64,000 nt of DNA from Ichthyophis bannanicus (GCA_033557465.1 CM066043.1:115054778-115118777), one strand, 5' to 3'; numbered from the stretch's first letter, positions 32,973 to 44,595 are shown. Notes: a model not told the origin generated them from the sequence alone. Made by a program: numbers and translations.

Positions 32973-33499
32973 GTATGTCAGGACAAGCATATCACTTTCT
33001 ACTTGCTTTTATAGTATCTTTGCGTGCACCGAGATTACTTTGCAGTGTTCTGGGCATACAACAACCTAGTATATACTCGTAGAGTCTGCTTTGCATCAAC
33101 AGTTGTGCACATATAACTACACAAGAATACTGATGATACACAACACTGTCAGTGAGAGGAACAGCTTAGAGATGAACATTTTAACGGGCGAGGAGTGGCC
33201 AAGCAGAAACAGGCAGGATCAGAAACGTATATCTTTTCAGAATACAGTGAGCGTGGAGATGTCCAGGCCGTTTGCTGTGTCTACCCATGTCCCATTCTGA
33301 CAGCGAGGGCCCGTGTTTCAGTATAGTGGTTTTTGCATGCTATGCCACATATATATCTATGTCCCCGATTCCGGAATCTTGGGTGCACCTATATCTGTGG
33401 TTGCAGAATGGGTTTAAATCAGGCTCATCTTCAATTTATACGTGCCCACAGGACCGACATCCATGCTATGGAATCAGGCTCCATGTGTTTTACCTTGGT

Positions 33500-33600
33500 T
33501 AGATCGTAAGCTCTGATGAGCAGGGTCTGTGTCTTACATCTATACGTACAGTGCTACTCACCCCTTGTAGCGCTACACAAATGATTAGTGGTGGTAGAGA
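33500..33600 (+). mobile_element. SINE/LINE 3' tail fragment
   Basis: GATCGTAAGCTCTGATGAGC, then GGTCTGTGTC and CCTTGTAGCGCTACACAAAT followed by GGTGGTAG, resemble the conserved tail (TGTAAGC...TAGCGCTATAGAAAT) of old L2/MIR-type repeats. Confidence 0.45.
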
Positions 33601-33734
33601 CTTCAGCCTGGCAGCAAGAAGTAATAGCTGCCGGGCAAGAAAAGTATTACTTACAAGCAGGGATGGGAGGCAACATGGTAAACTTTGCTGTGCAGTGGGG
33701 GAGATGAAGGGAGGGAAGGAAGATGAGCTGAGTC

Positions 33735-34483
33735 AACCCCCCCCCCCCCCAGCCCATCATGGGAATTCCCGATTAGAACTTAGGCCACTGGTTCTTCTGG
33801 TTCTCTTTCTGTCTTAAGTTGGTCATTCATATTCAAGGAATTCTCCCCTTCCACTAAGAGTTGAAATAGACAACTGAAAATGTAATTTCAGGTACTAGAG
33901 ATCCTCTCCGAACCTACATAGAAGCATAAAACAAACACCACAAAAGGCAATGTGTTTTTTCCTCTCTTTTATTCCCACTGGAATTATCATTTTGCAGGTT
34001 CTGAAAACAAAACAAAAACCCCCAATGAGGATAGATGTAAGAAATCCTCGCCCTGCCCGTAGCTTACAGAGACACAGAGGCTGAGATTAGCCATACATTC
34101 AAGGAGTTAATGGGGCCCTTTAATTTACTGATCCCATCTGGCTTCAAAGACCCCCTTAATTTTATCTAATAAAGATTATTTTGAGTTCATTAAATGTGAA
34201 ATCTAAATTCTTTATTCTTGGCATTGTCTAAAAAGCAATAGTTAAGGATCCCTTGTTTTCTATTATGATGTGCAGTGTAAATGCACTCTGATTATTGAAA
34301 TAAAAATAAAGTATCTTATTAGAGATTGTGTATGTGTTTGATTAATTAATTACGCAGCTTTTGTGCAGAATTATTGGAGGGTTTTTGCAGTTGATGTTTG
34401 AGGGTTACCTTAAGAGTTGGTAAAGGACTTTCCTACCTCCAATCTCAAACTTTCACTCTCTTTTTTTCATCCCAAATTTGTAG
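33735..34483. other. no gene seen
   Basis: Begins with a poly-C tract (about 33739-33751), then AT-rich sequence with no supported feature up to the candidate exon at 34484. Confidence 0.4.
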
Positions 34484-34552
34484 ATGATATTGGTACGGTG
34501 GAGGATGCCCCCATCAGCTACTCTGTCTTCCCTGATGCCATTTGCGGCTGCA
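34484..34552 (+). CDS. candidate 69-nt internal exon of an unassigned gene
   Basis: A strong acceptor (CACTCTCTTTTTTTCATCCC, then AAATTTGTAG ending at 34483) precedes 69 open nucleotides and a GTAAGA donor at 34553. In the frame with two leading bases it encodes DIGTVEDAPISYSVFPDAIC followed by GC, entering and leaving in phase 1 (a symmetric exon). The sequence is not repeat-like and the splice signals are good. I do not recognise the peptide. It lies 4.4 kb beyond the ApoL stop codon, so it would belong to a different gene or to an alternative transcript. Confidence 0.3.
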
Positions 34553-34646
34553 GTAAGAAGTCATTTTCCTCCAGCCCCCGCCCCCCCCCATTTCCATCAT
34601 GACCCTTTGGAAGCCTGTATTGCCAAATTCTACGCTTTTCCTTTGA

Positions 34647-34818
34647 CCCTGTCACTCACTTAGCTCACTGACTAGGCATAAATATTCTGGCAAATACAGT
34701 ATGAGTTAACCCTGTCACTCACTTATCTCACAGACTAGGCATCAAATATAATATGAGTTAACCCTGTCATCTAGTTCACAGACTAGGCACAGACACTGTA
34801 GCAAATACAATATGCTTT
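34647..34818. repeat. three tandem copies of a 52-63 bp unit
   Basis: CCCTGTCACTCACTTAGCTC, then ACTAGGCA and a TATGAGTTAA end, repeat with variants from 34647, 34710 and 34762. Confidence 0.8.
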
Positions 34819-34819
34819 T

Positions 34820-36719
34820 ATTAGATTGAATCCTTTAGAATAATTAAGCACAAAGTTAAGCATTAATACTTTACCGGATATTATAGCTCATCACTCCAGG
34901 TGGGGGACTGTTCAGTGCTCACTCTCAGGAGGAAAATCCGGGAAAAAAACTACAGAGACACGCCTGCCTCGTACATCAGTTGCAGTCCCATCTTTCCTTC
35001 TGAGAGTCCCCCTAAAGTACCTCTAACTAAGATCGTGCCTGTTGCATGCTATTACAATTCATTGGTTGGCCTGCAGCATGCTCAGATCAGGATTGGCTAG
35101 AGCTAATTTTGTGCACATGGTTAGTGTGCTCGTGACCAGCAGCTGGAAAGAATGTTGGCTGCTGAGTCACTGTATGAGTCACTCATCTAGTTTTGTCCGG
35201 CCAAACCTATTGCCTGCTTAGAGAATTTTGACCTACAACATTCTTTGCTGGTCAGACTCTCACATGAACTTCTCTCCACCCCATCCACCTTTTTTGCTTT
35301 GGTTTCCGGGCAGGCTTCTGATCACCCCCCTTGTGGTCAGACATCTGAGAATGCTCAAAGGACACATCCCCCATGGTCTACATTCCAAGGCTAGATGAAG
35401 TGTTCTTTTGTCATCATTAATGGGTTTCAATTTGTTTGCCAGAAGGACTCCACCTTAATCTTCCAGCATCTTCCTGTCAAGGGAGACACCCCCCATGGTT
35501 TTAGAAGCAGCTCAAAGCGTCTACATTATAATTGATGAATTCTTATCCTGTCAGACTGTAAATACAGCTTTGGTCTCTGAGCTAGCAAGTTGGCTCAGCA
35601 TGATTCCACAGGCAGAATGGCTCATGAGTTCAATTTCTTGCAATTTCTTTGCAAAGTAAAGTACAATATCTTTGCTGATCCAAAAATCCAAATAAATCTT
35701 TAATTAGTAATACAAAGCCTCATATTGTCACCACTGAAGCCTGTGGATATGCACCCCAACGCTTCTGACCGTGCCATTGCTGCACCCAAACACAAGAACA
35801 GCACTTTTGCATTCATGAGTTGTCTACAGCGCTCGGAGTACTGTGGCTTGCGTCAATGTTGCCTCCCTCCATCATTATACAATGCTGGTAATGCCAACCC
35901 TTACCGATTACATGCATTGGATACTAGCGGGAACTGCAATCTCTGGCCCCTGCCAAGAACTCTCGCTCCAAAGATTGGGCTTGGTAGTAGATTTGAAAAT
36001 AGGAGAAAAAATCCCTCCGCTAATTGTAAATAAAGGCTATACCACCACATGCTGCAGAGCTGAAGGCCTATAGGAACAGGAAGAAATTGTGGTGCCCTAA
36101 AAAGAAATTAGAAACCCCTTGCATGTTGGCACATCATGCTGTGTGTATCATAGAACTGGAATACTTCTAAATGATCCTAGATTGGGATCTATAGAATAGA
36201 TCTGTTCACTTGTAATCATAGCTATCTGTAGATTTCAGTCAAGCAAAAGTGAGTATACCATCATGTTGGTAGTGACTGCTGACTTATAATTCTGTGTCGC
36301 TTTTAAAGAGAAGTGACCAAAGAGAGCAGTATTCTGATTTCAGAGTTCATCCAGAGTTGTATTTTGACTTCCTTCTTTCTTTTCTGTCATGACTTCCATT
36401 CTTGAAGACCACTCAAAGGAAACTGTTAAAGAACCCTGCGTCTCTTCACCTGCGGTAACTTTTGTAATCTGCTTGGCCCCATGAAAGCCATAAAGACAAA
36501 ATATAAGTATTTAAATGAAATGAAAGGAAAGCAGGAGAGCTGCTATTCGAAGAGTTGGTCCTTGTATGTGTAGTTGAATTTCTCATGCAGCAGGGCCCTT
36601 GTCTTATATTCAATGCAAATTTAGCACATGCAAAAAATAACATTGTGTTGCAGAGCACCACAGTGTATCCTCTGTAATTAAACAGAGGAACCTTCTGGTT
36701 CCCTGCTCCACATCTGACC
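34820..36719. other. no gene seen
   Basis: No supported coding region. An open stretch at 35843-36073 (+) has ordinary composition and no motif I recognise; I do not call it a gene. Confidence 0.4.
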
Positions 36720-36919
36720 TAGGGTTGCCAACCGGCCGGTTTTCAGCCGGCCTGGCCGGTTTTTCCATGGCCAGGCCGGCTGCCGGCACAGATGTCAAAC
36801 CGGCCGTTGAAAAGCCGGTTTTTTGCTCTGGCCGCAAGATCGCGAGCGGCCAGAGCAAAAAACCGGCTTTCCTCCCGAAGTCCGCGGCGCGAATGCGAAC
36901 GCAATTCCCCATAATAGTG

Positions 36920-37245
36920 CAGCCGCTGCTTCTGCTTTGTAAAGAGCATCGGCTGCACTACACTTACTTTGAAAAGTAAAGAAACTGTATGAGGAGCCCT
37001 CCGGTCCTGGCAGAGCCCGAGGAAGTGATTTGAAGGGGGCGGGGTCCTCACAGGCTGTCTTTCCTTTCAAATTAACTTTAGCTGCAATAAAGTTAATTTG
37101 AAAAGGAAAGCCAGCCTGTGAGGTCCCCGCCCCCCTGTCATCACTGCCTCGGGCTCGGCGAGGACCGGAGGGCTTCTCACACCGTTTCTTTACTTTTCAA
37201 AGTAAGTGTATTGCCGCCGCTGCTCTGTACCAAGCCGACGCAGCG
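36920..37245. repeat. 325-bp imperfect palindrome
   Basis: The arms meet at about 37082 (AAATTAACTTTAGCTGCAAT, then AAAGTTAATTT). ACTTACTTTGAAAAGTAAAG (36962-36981) on the left pairs with CTTTACTTTTCAAAGTAAGT (37189-37208) on the right, and the GC-rich blocks between also pair. Confidence 0.9.
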
Positions 37246-37311
37246 GCTTGGGCAGGGCAGGGCAGGGGTGTGAGTGAAGCCGCACGGGGGGGTGGGGTGA
37301 TGGTATGATTA

Positions 37312-37755
37312 AACCAGCAGGAGGGAGGGAGGGAGGGAGGGAGGGGGGGGTTGGTGTGAGTGACCCAGCAGGAGGGGGTGAGTGAGTGACAGGGGGGTGG
37401 GTGAGTGAACCAGCAGTGGAAGGGGGGGTGGTGTGAGTGAACCAGTAGTGGAGGGGGGGGGTGTGAGTGAACCAGCAGTGGAGGGGGGGTGTGAGTGAAT
37501 CAGCATGGGAGGGGGGTTGGTGTGAGTGAACCAGCAGGGGAGGGGGGGGTGATGGTGTGAGTGAACCAGCAAGGGGGGGGTGAGTGAGTGACACGGGGGT
37601 GGGTAAGTGAACCAGCAGGGAGGGGAGGGGTTGTGTGAGTGAACCAGCCGGGGAGGGGGTGAGTGAGTGAACCAGCAGGGAGGGGGGGCGAGTGAGTGAA
37701 CCAGCACTGAGGGGGAGGGGGTGTGAGTGAACCAGCACTGAGGGGGGGTGTGAGT
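37312..37755 (+). repeat. G-run minisatellite (GTGAGTGAACCAGCA type)
   Basis: Units GTGAGTGAACCAGCAGTGGA plus GGGGGGGT, 25-32 bp long, repeat about 14 times with variants. The + strand has a run of 5-8 G in most units. The unit differs from the one at 24465 and 44596. Confidence 0.92.
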
Positions 37756-38363
37756 GAATCCTCGGTAATTTTTGTGGGTGGGGCTGGGGACGGGGCAGGG
37801 GCGGGACTGGGGGAGGAGAATGGGTGGAGCATGGCGAGCCACAGGTGTCGGGTTTTTCTCGGTGAAAAAGTTGGCAACCCTAATCTGACCCTATCTGTAG
37901 TGTAAAGTCATAGAGTAACAGGAGAGGCTGTAGGAGCCCAAGGAGGGTTCAGGCACAACCTCCTCCATGCCTGGCTAGGCCATCAGCTAAGGGTGCTGCC
38001 ATACCTACGTCTAAGATACAAGCTTATCTGAAGGAGAAGAGGTGAATAAGATTCAAGAAGATTGTGGCCAAGGCTTAGCCTGAAGTATCCAGGAACAGAG
38101 AAGTCAGGTGCTTACAGGAGGAGTGCCCCTGGTCCAGCTGCTGGGAAGGACAGCATACCTCAAAGCAGTGAGTAAGACCCGTTATCCCATATGCATCCGT
38201 CACACCCAGTCTAGTGCTGATGTTGTTGTTGCTAAGAGAGTTTTTCTTTACTTGCTGTCTTGGGGAGGAAAAATATGCCCAATGCTTATCTTCACTCGGG
38301 GGATATTCTGATTTTAAGGAGTTTGGGATTTTTATACTGATACCCAGTGCATACAACATTGTG

Positions 38364-38805
38364 AGAGTCATTTTATGACCAGGTCACCGGGGTGTAGGTA
38401 CCAAGAACATGCCTATCTTAAGCCTATTTTATAAAGAAAAGCAAATGTCTAATTTTCTTGATAAAATAAGGGCGTAAGTGGTAAGATACACTTGACAAAC
38501 CTAGGCACAAGCACTTATGCCAGCCCTAGAAGTGCTGTAAATATGTGCACTTCGTTTTGTAAAGGACCTGCATAAGTTACAGTATTTTATAACTTATATG
38601 TGTAGATTGGTGCTGTGCCCATTCTCCACCCCCAGGTACACCCACACCAAACGCACGCGCCATCAGACGTACGCACATCCTCATAGAATAGCCACCGTGT
38701 AAAGCTGAGCGCCAGCGCCCATCCATACGTGTCAGTCATTGAAAATACCTGACTTATGTGCTTTGATCACACATAACTTACGCACCCCGTTATAAAATGA
38801 CCTCC
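38364..38805. mobile_element. MITE-like element
   Basis: The left end AGAGTCATTTTATGACC with GGGGTGTAGGTA is mirrored by the right end: TACGCACCCC, TTATAAAATGACCTCC. The inner TTTTATAAAG and CATAACTTAC blocks are also mirrored. No target duplication was resolved. Confidence 0.6.
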
Positions 38806-39361
38806 TGACTGTACCTACTCAAAGCGCAGGGGATTTGGAGTTTGTGGTTTTTGAACTGTCTTGTAGAAATAGAGAGGACTCAAGAGAAGAAATTCCAGAG
38901 CATTTGCACCCTCAAACTCTACTTATCCTCTGATCTGCGTGACTTTACCTTTTATGGATTTTCCTGTTTGTTTTTACTCTGCTTTGGACTGTGAATACTT
39001 TTTGTGGTGATTACTCATTTTAAAGATACCAAAAGAGACAAGTAGACAGTAAAGGTATTGTGCCTTTCATTTCACTTCAGCTTAGGTCCTGAGGTCTTTG
39101 CCTTCCTCTCTTTATTTTCTGCACTGGTAAGATTTCCAGTGTGGTGTCCCATAATTTTGTTGCCAATGTTATCTCTCTCTTTTTTTATGTGGAAGCCTTG
39201 GGGCTACCTTCATCCCTTTAAGTAAGAGTTTGGGTACAACTGTGTGTGTTAACCTTTAATAAAAGGGCATCTAAGTCTTGATATTAAAGGGCTATGGGCA
39301 CTTAGCATGCGCTAAGAATGTTAATGCACGTTAACACCTTTAGTAAAAGGGCCCCTTGCAT

Positions 39362-39790
39362 TCTGCCCTTCCAAACATTCCAATTTGTACAGAGCAGATT
39401 ACAATAAAAAACACATAATTAACATACACAAGCATACAATTTATAGAAAAATCATAGACATCTTAAAACAAATATACATCCACAAAAACCATAAAATATG
39501 CACAGTCCCAAAATAAAAACCTGAAAATAAAAATAAAAAATAAAATAAAAACCTCAAATCCCACCTAATTATTCTACCTACACCTCTACAAGCATCCAAA
39601 AGCTATGTATTTGTTTTTCAGAACTGCAAATAATTTGTCATACCTTTCAGATCCTGAGGGAGTGTATTCCACCTCTCTTTGGCTGATCCCACCAAAATGC
39701 CTTTTTTTGACTCTGAATAAAACACTCATGCTGATGACCATACTAAACTACGGCTAACCACAGATCACAGAGATCGGGTAGAAATATACT
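39362..39790 (-). mobile_element. LINE 3' end fragment (L2-like)
   Basis: The complement resembles the 3' region of the L2-type LINEs here: GTGGAATACACTCCCTCAGG corresponds to the ...NTLPS block, and A-rich sequence (39515-39560) is near the end. It is preceded by TTTAGTAAAAGGGCCCC at 39341, itself like a DNA-transposon end. Confidence 0.4.
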
Positions 39791-40255
39791 GCTTGATTCT
39801 AGCTTATAATAAGCTAAAAAAATCAAACACAAAGGAGGTCATTTAAGAAGTCCCATTCGTGTTTTGGACATCCGAAAGTGCATGAGGGCGTGGTGATGTA
39901 TCTGGGGGCATTCCATGACGAAAGACGTGTGTGCCCAATTTCAGAAATGGCCAGCAGGTCGCAACCCACCAGCAGTGCCGAGCATGTCTATTCCTGCTCC
40001 AGAGCATGAAGAAAACTCTCGTTTTGCCACCAGAACACTTTGAGGGAGTAGAGTCCTGAACACATCTGACAGGGCCCTCTTAAATATTTGCATTACTTCT
40101 GCCCTGCAGAATACTAATGGCAAAGATCTTGAGTTTTATTCTGCCAGCAATGGGCAACTAATGACGATGAAACAGTAGATTCAGTAGTATTAGATGACAC
40201 TAGGATATAATTGAAAATTTGATGCCCAAGATCCCTTCAGTTTGCAAACTCTTTG

Positions 40256-40788
40256 CGCCCGATATTTAAAAAAAGTTGAGGGGGATATTCAAAGGCATTT
40301 AGGAGGTTTGCTGGCTAGCATTGGGGCATTCCGGAGGTGGAACCCGAGATAACTGGCTAGTAGTGATATTCATCTGCTAGCCACTTATCCTAAACTGGCT
40401 GAAGTTAGAAGAGCTAAATGGTTGTCTTAACTTTAGCCGCTTTTGCAATCCACCCAGCACCGGGGTGCTTAAGAAGCGGAAACCAGGGATATTCAGCGGC
40501 AGGACTGCAGACCGCCTAGATGACCTTTGAATATCCCTCCATATGCTCCTAAATTTAGGCCTGCCATTCATTTGCTGAGATTTATGAGCCAAATTTAGTT
40601 GCCGCATACTGAAAATTGGTGCTAAGCTTCTAATTTCTTTTCCCTGTCCTAAATCTGCCACTATTGCCATCTACTTTTTATGCTCCTAAATTTAGGAGTT
40701 TAGAGACATTTTAAGAAAATATTTAGGCACTCTACTACATTTTCAGAGACCAATTTAGGAGCATAAATCCTTCGAATATCGGGCACTT
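40256..40788. mobile_element. nested MITE pair
   Basis: The outer ends GCGCCCGATATTTAAA and CGAATATCGGGCA form inverted repeats. Inside, GGGGGATATTCAAAGG (from 40279) and CCTTTGAATATCCCTCC (to about 40542) form a second pair enclosing 40279-40542. A third mirrored motif, TGCTCCTAAATTTAGG / CCAATTTAGGAGCATAA, belongs to the outer element. Confidence 0.65.
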
Positions 40789-40789
40789 T

Positions 40790-41784
40790 GTGTTCTGGAA
40801 TACTCTGAGATCATATAGCTGGTGATGTTCATTCTCTTGCATAAAAAAGGAGGGTTAAATATACAGTCAACTTCCTTAATGTAGTCACAGCAATGTTTAA
40901 GAGAAAGGTTGGTAGCAAAAAAAGCATAAGGAAAAGCAAAAAAACCACCAAATTTCCACACTTTAAAGTATCATCGCGTGTCAACAGTGCAGAAAACTAC
41001 AAGTGTTCCGAAAACTTTTACATTCAATTTCAAAAATTGTGCACTTATCTAATACAATTGTTGGAAGAAAACAAAACTCCTGCAACGTATCTCAGACTGT
41101 CAGAAAATACTGCCTTATAGACCCCAGCAATTTATGTTAATGAAACTTAAGCAGCTACTGCAGTCAATAAGATTCCAGCTAAAGCAACCGCTACTGTCAA
41201 GGAGACCCTGATCTCAACAATGTTTCAGCCATACTTAACCTGCTTCAGGCTTCAGCAACCGTAATAAAAAAAACTTTAGTCATACTTTAAAATTGCAATT
41301 GAATAAAGTAGGCTAAGCAAGTTTAAAGACTGGCTAAAAAATATTTTTGTTTATTACGAGTGCATGTATACAAGATTCTGAAAGAAACCACAACCTCTGG
41401 TTCCTGACTAAGGAGTGTCGCTGTACTGTGGTAGGTTATAAAATGGGGGCAGGGGGGGGACTGCAAATAGTTGTGAGTCAAGGCTCCTGGTTGCTGTAGC
41501 TACGTAGTAATTACTTCTGATTGAGTTGGAATCCAAAAGGAGTAGAAGAACCTGTCAAGCTGTCGCAATTAAAAAGACATAGAAGTTGGCAGAATATGCA
41601 TCACAAAATCAGCAGTAACATCAGATTATCTTTAATCAAGGATCAAAAATGCATTTTGTCAAGGAAGAAATTATTGCTACAACCAGTTGGTATTGACTGA
41701 TATGTCAAGAAAAAGACAGCAAAGAAGATTCTCTTCTGCACCAGAAGAACTTCAGAGTGCATTCAAACTTGTTACTTTCTGATA
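40790..41784. other. no gene seen
   Basis: A 75-codon open stretch (40893-41120) is rich in Lys and Ser and shows no recognisable motif; it is probably chance. Otherwise AT-rich sequence. Confidence 0.45.
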
Positions 41785-42932
41785 TTATGATTCTGTTTCA
41801 TCCTTGAAGATCTTTTGTAGGATTTCTTTGAAGAACCCTTCTGTCCTTTGCCTGCTGCAACTCCTAAGATAGAAATAAACAAAGGGGCTGGTGGAACTGC
41901 TCACTGTAGAAAGTAGAATGCAGCAGCTGTTGAATATGTCACTGGATGAGTCCTCATAATAGTTCTCTAAGAAGAAAAGGAGTCTGAAGGGTATGGAACA
42001 GATGAGGGACAAAGCTACTGTGACCATAATGAAAATGTAGAACTTTGGCGGATGACGTCTCAGTGAGCTCCTCTGGACTTTGATAAGAAGGGTCAGGCTG
42101 GATGTGGCCATGATGTGAATGAAAACCAGGAAGGTTTGGAGGAATATAAAAATAGCATGGAAGGTTCTAGACTGTATTTCTGGATATTTCTGAAAATACA
42201 ATTTGTTGATGCAGATGAAATATTCTGTCCCAGCCAGAAGGGGGAGGTGAGAGCCGACAGGACAGCACACAAGCTGGTGGACAGATGGTTTGGGCACCAA
42301 CAAAGGTCCCAGATTGGATAAAGTATGGAGAGACACTACTTAGCACTTATGGCTGTCAGGAAATATTGGCTGGTATTGTAACCAAAAAGGCACAAGAAGA
42401 AACTCCCTTTGAGAACATGCCTGGAAGTAAAAGAAGAGAAGACTAGTCTCTTCAAGCAATAAAGAGACAATATGACCGAAAGGCTGAAGAGAGGAAGTAA
42501 GTCATGGCCAGGTTCAGGATGTAGACAGTGAATATGTTCCTCTTAATTCTGAAACCAAGGAACCAGAGGATGATTCCATTCCCGACCAAGCCAAAGAAGA
42601 TGATGATTGGCGTAACAGCACAGTCTTATAAAGAACTCCCATGAGAGAAAATTCTTGGTAGAATAACTGGCAATTGTTGTCCAATCCCATAGTTTCATTA
42701 TCCCTTTATTCTCTAAAGGATCAAATTGGCATTTGCTATCCTGGTCTCTACTAAGTCCATCATTGAAGGGTCTGTGATGCTCTGTCCAGTCATTGTGAGA
42801 AATCAGGGTTGTGAAGAAAGATCCTGCTTCCTGTGGAGAGGGATGAAACTGCACAGCATAAGAATCATTGATAGACTCAGCCGAGGAATGATGTAGTGTA
42901 ACAGCAGAATGAAAGCAAGAGAGAAAAGTCAT
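41785..42932 (-). pseudogene. MAS-related G-protein-coupled receptor pseudogene
   Basis: The - strand encodes receptor blocks in changing frames. TM1 (about 42590-42530) contains [19 protein letters not shown] with the conserved GN, followed by [15 protein letters not shown] into TM2. An ICL2-TM4 block contains CLSILYPIW near 42330. The long open frame 42336-41785 then covers TM5 (FLVFIHIMATSSLTLLIKVQ), the RRHPPKFYIF loop, TM6 (LSLICSIPF) and TM7 (STSPFVYFYLRSC, then RQRTEGFFKEIL). The PPKFY loop and the SxxxPxxYFYxRSxRQR end are characteristic of MAS/MRGPR receptors, plasma-membrane sensors of peptides and irritants in tetrapods. Stops after the TM1 region, an in-frame stop before CLSILYPIW and a frameshift near 42230 show it is not functional. 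The family is usually encoded in a single exon, which agrees. The TM5-TM7 part stays open over 183 codons, so decay may be recent. Confidence 0.78.
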
Positions 42933-43107
42933 CTATATTTTATCTTTAAGGAATAATGGAGAATAATGATAACATTGCCATTTCAAAAAATGGTAATTCT
43001 TAAAAAGTTGCAATTTCCCATGGAGGAAACAGAGTCATGTTATAACATTCATCCTTATGATTATTTTGTAAATCAAGTCTTCTTTATCTTAGCTAGGACA
43101 AATCACT

Positions 43108-43440
43108 AAGGGCCTGATATTCAGCGGTGGTAGCTAGCCGCAGTTGCTGAATGGTAGACCTGGATATCTGGGTCCTGGCATTGATTATCCAGACTGCCCG
43201 GATAACGATGAAGCTAACCAGGCAGGAGGAATACTGAGCTGCTGCCCAGTTACCTTCAGTGGTGAAAGTAAGGCCAGCCTTTGCTGCGGAATACCTCAAA
43301 ATTCAGTTTTCCTTCCCAGTTTTCTCACAGGCCGGGCTCAAACCAGTAACCTTGGGGTTGGAAGTTAGGCATCTTGAAGAAGAGCCATCACTGCTTCCAT
43401 GGGAGCTGGCTCTAGCCAGCCTGCTATATTGCTGCTCATC
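43108..43440. mobile_element. MITE-like fragment
   Basis: GGGCCTGATATTCAGCGG with GATTATCCAGACTGCCCGG and CTAACCAGGCAG resembles the ATATTCA / TAACCAGGCAG MITEs at 31560-31860 and 40256. Only one clear terminus is seen. Confidence 0.4.
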
Positions 43441-44028
43441 TTCCTTCCTGTTTCCTGATTGGCCCAAAGTTTGTCTGATCTGGAGCTTTATGTAAAAGGA
43501 TAACTTGTTTATTTGCATAGGGAATCTATTAACTCCTGCAGTATAGATTTACTCCAAAGATTTTTCTTATGCCATGCTCTTGTGCCAGATATTCTGTGAG
43601 ACCATGTTTAAGTACGCTCTGAGACATTTACCAAGCCTAATCCAGATCCTGCATGTCTAAAAACTGTTAGGTGGAGATAAAGTACTGCTACTATTATGCC
43701 ACAAGCCCTGTATATTATTAAAGAATACACAGAGAGCTTGCCAAAAAATGGATGAAAGAGGAAAAATCTCAATGGAAAAGCTGGAAAAGGCAACTGAAGC
43801 AAATATAAGATCTCTGGACAAATTAAATAGAAGTACCTGGGTCAGGATGTGTTAGAAACAGCTGAGCAGTGATGCAGAAAGAAATATAGATAGAGAGAGA
43901 GAGAGAATTTGAAAAGGCGTGCAAGAAGAGAGGTGTCACAACAACCAGAGCACAAAGAAGGAGTTACAAGGGAGGTATCTGTGAGAGATGAGGATATGGA
44001 GCAGGAAGATGGGCAGCAGACCTCTGTG

Positions 44029-44157
44029 GGCGGCAGGCTATGTGCTTTGCCACACATGACCTGCCGCTTCTGACCCCACTCTGAGAGGACGTTATGGTAG
44101 AGGGGGATCAGAAGCAGTAGGTCATGTGTGCTGAAGCACATGGCCTGCTGCTGCCGC
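44029..44157. repeat. inverted repeat with ~48-bp arms
   Basis: GGCAGGCTATGTGCTTTGCC, then ACACATGACCTGCCGC (44032-44072) pairs imperfectly with the complement of GCAGTAGGTCATGTGTGCTG, then AAGCACATGGCCTGC (44114-44150). Confidence 0.75.
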
Positions 44158-44595
44158 CACTGCAGAGGTTGAGCCATCCCATCGACCCTGCCAACAGAAT
44201 CAGCAGTAGTAGGGGATAGCGGTATGGGGCGGCAGAAACCCTTGGGACGGCCCTGAAGATGAGCGATGAGGAAATGCGGGATGGGGGGTATTTGCCTAGG
44301 AGGCAGGACCGGCCCATCCATTGAACAAGAATGTTGTTTGCACAGGGCCCCGCGTTTCAGGGGGCCCCGTGCAAACAACATCCTGCATTTAAAGACCTCC
44401 GTAAATTTAAAAACAAAAAAACCTGGCTGTGCCGCTGCCACAGTGGCAGCGGCAGAATCAAGTGTCCCATGGGCCCCCCCCCCTCCGCGCCTGCCCGGCA
44501 GAGCCCTCCCTCCCTGCATCAGTTCCTCTCCGCGCCAGCTTTCAGAGCCACGAAGGGAAAGTTTCCCTCTCGCAGCTCTGTTAAGCCTGCCGGGG

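Larger units (their letters stand above)
36720..37882. mobile_element. non-autonomous hAT element with palindrome and minisatellite
   Basis: Terminal inverted repeats TAGGGTTGCCAAC (left) and GTTGGCAACCCTA (right) are perfect over 13 bp. ATCTGACC flanks both ends (36712-36719, 37883-37890), an exact 8-bp duplication. Inside: CCGGCC-rich hairpins near the left end (36730-36868), a roughly 325-bp palindrome (36920-37245), a minisatellite (37312-37755) and a short right end. No transposase. Confidence 0.94.

Noticed and set aside
35843..36073. 76-codon frame as a host exon
   Set aside because: No domain, no clear splice boundaries, and another frame of similar length overlaps it.
37190..37877. 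Open frames of 125-182 codons rich in Pro, Ser, His and Thr
   Set aside because: Translations of the hAT minisatellite in several frames.
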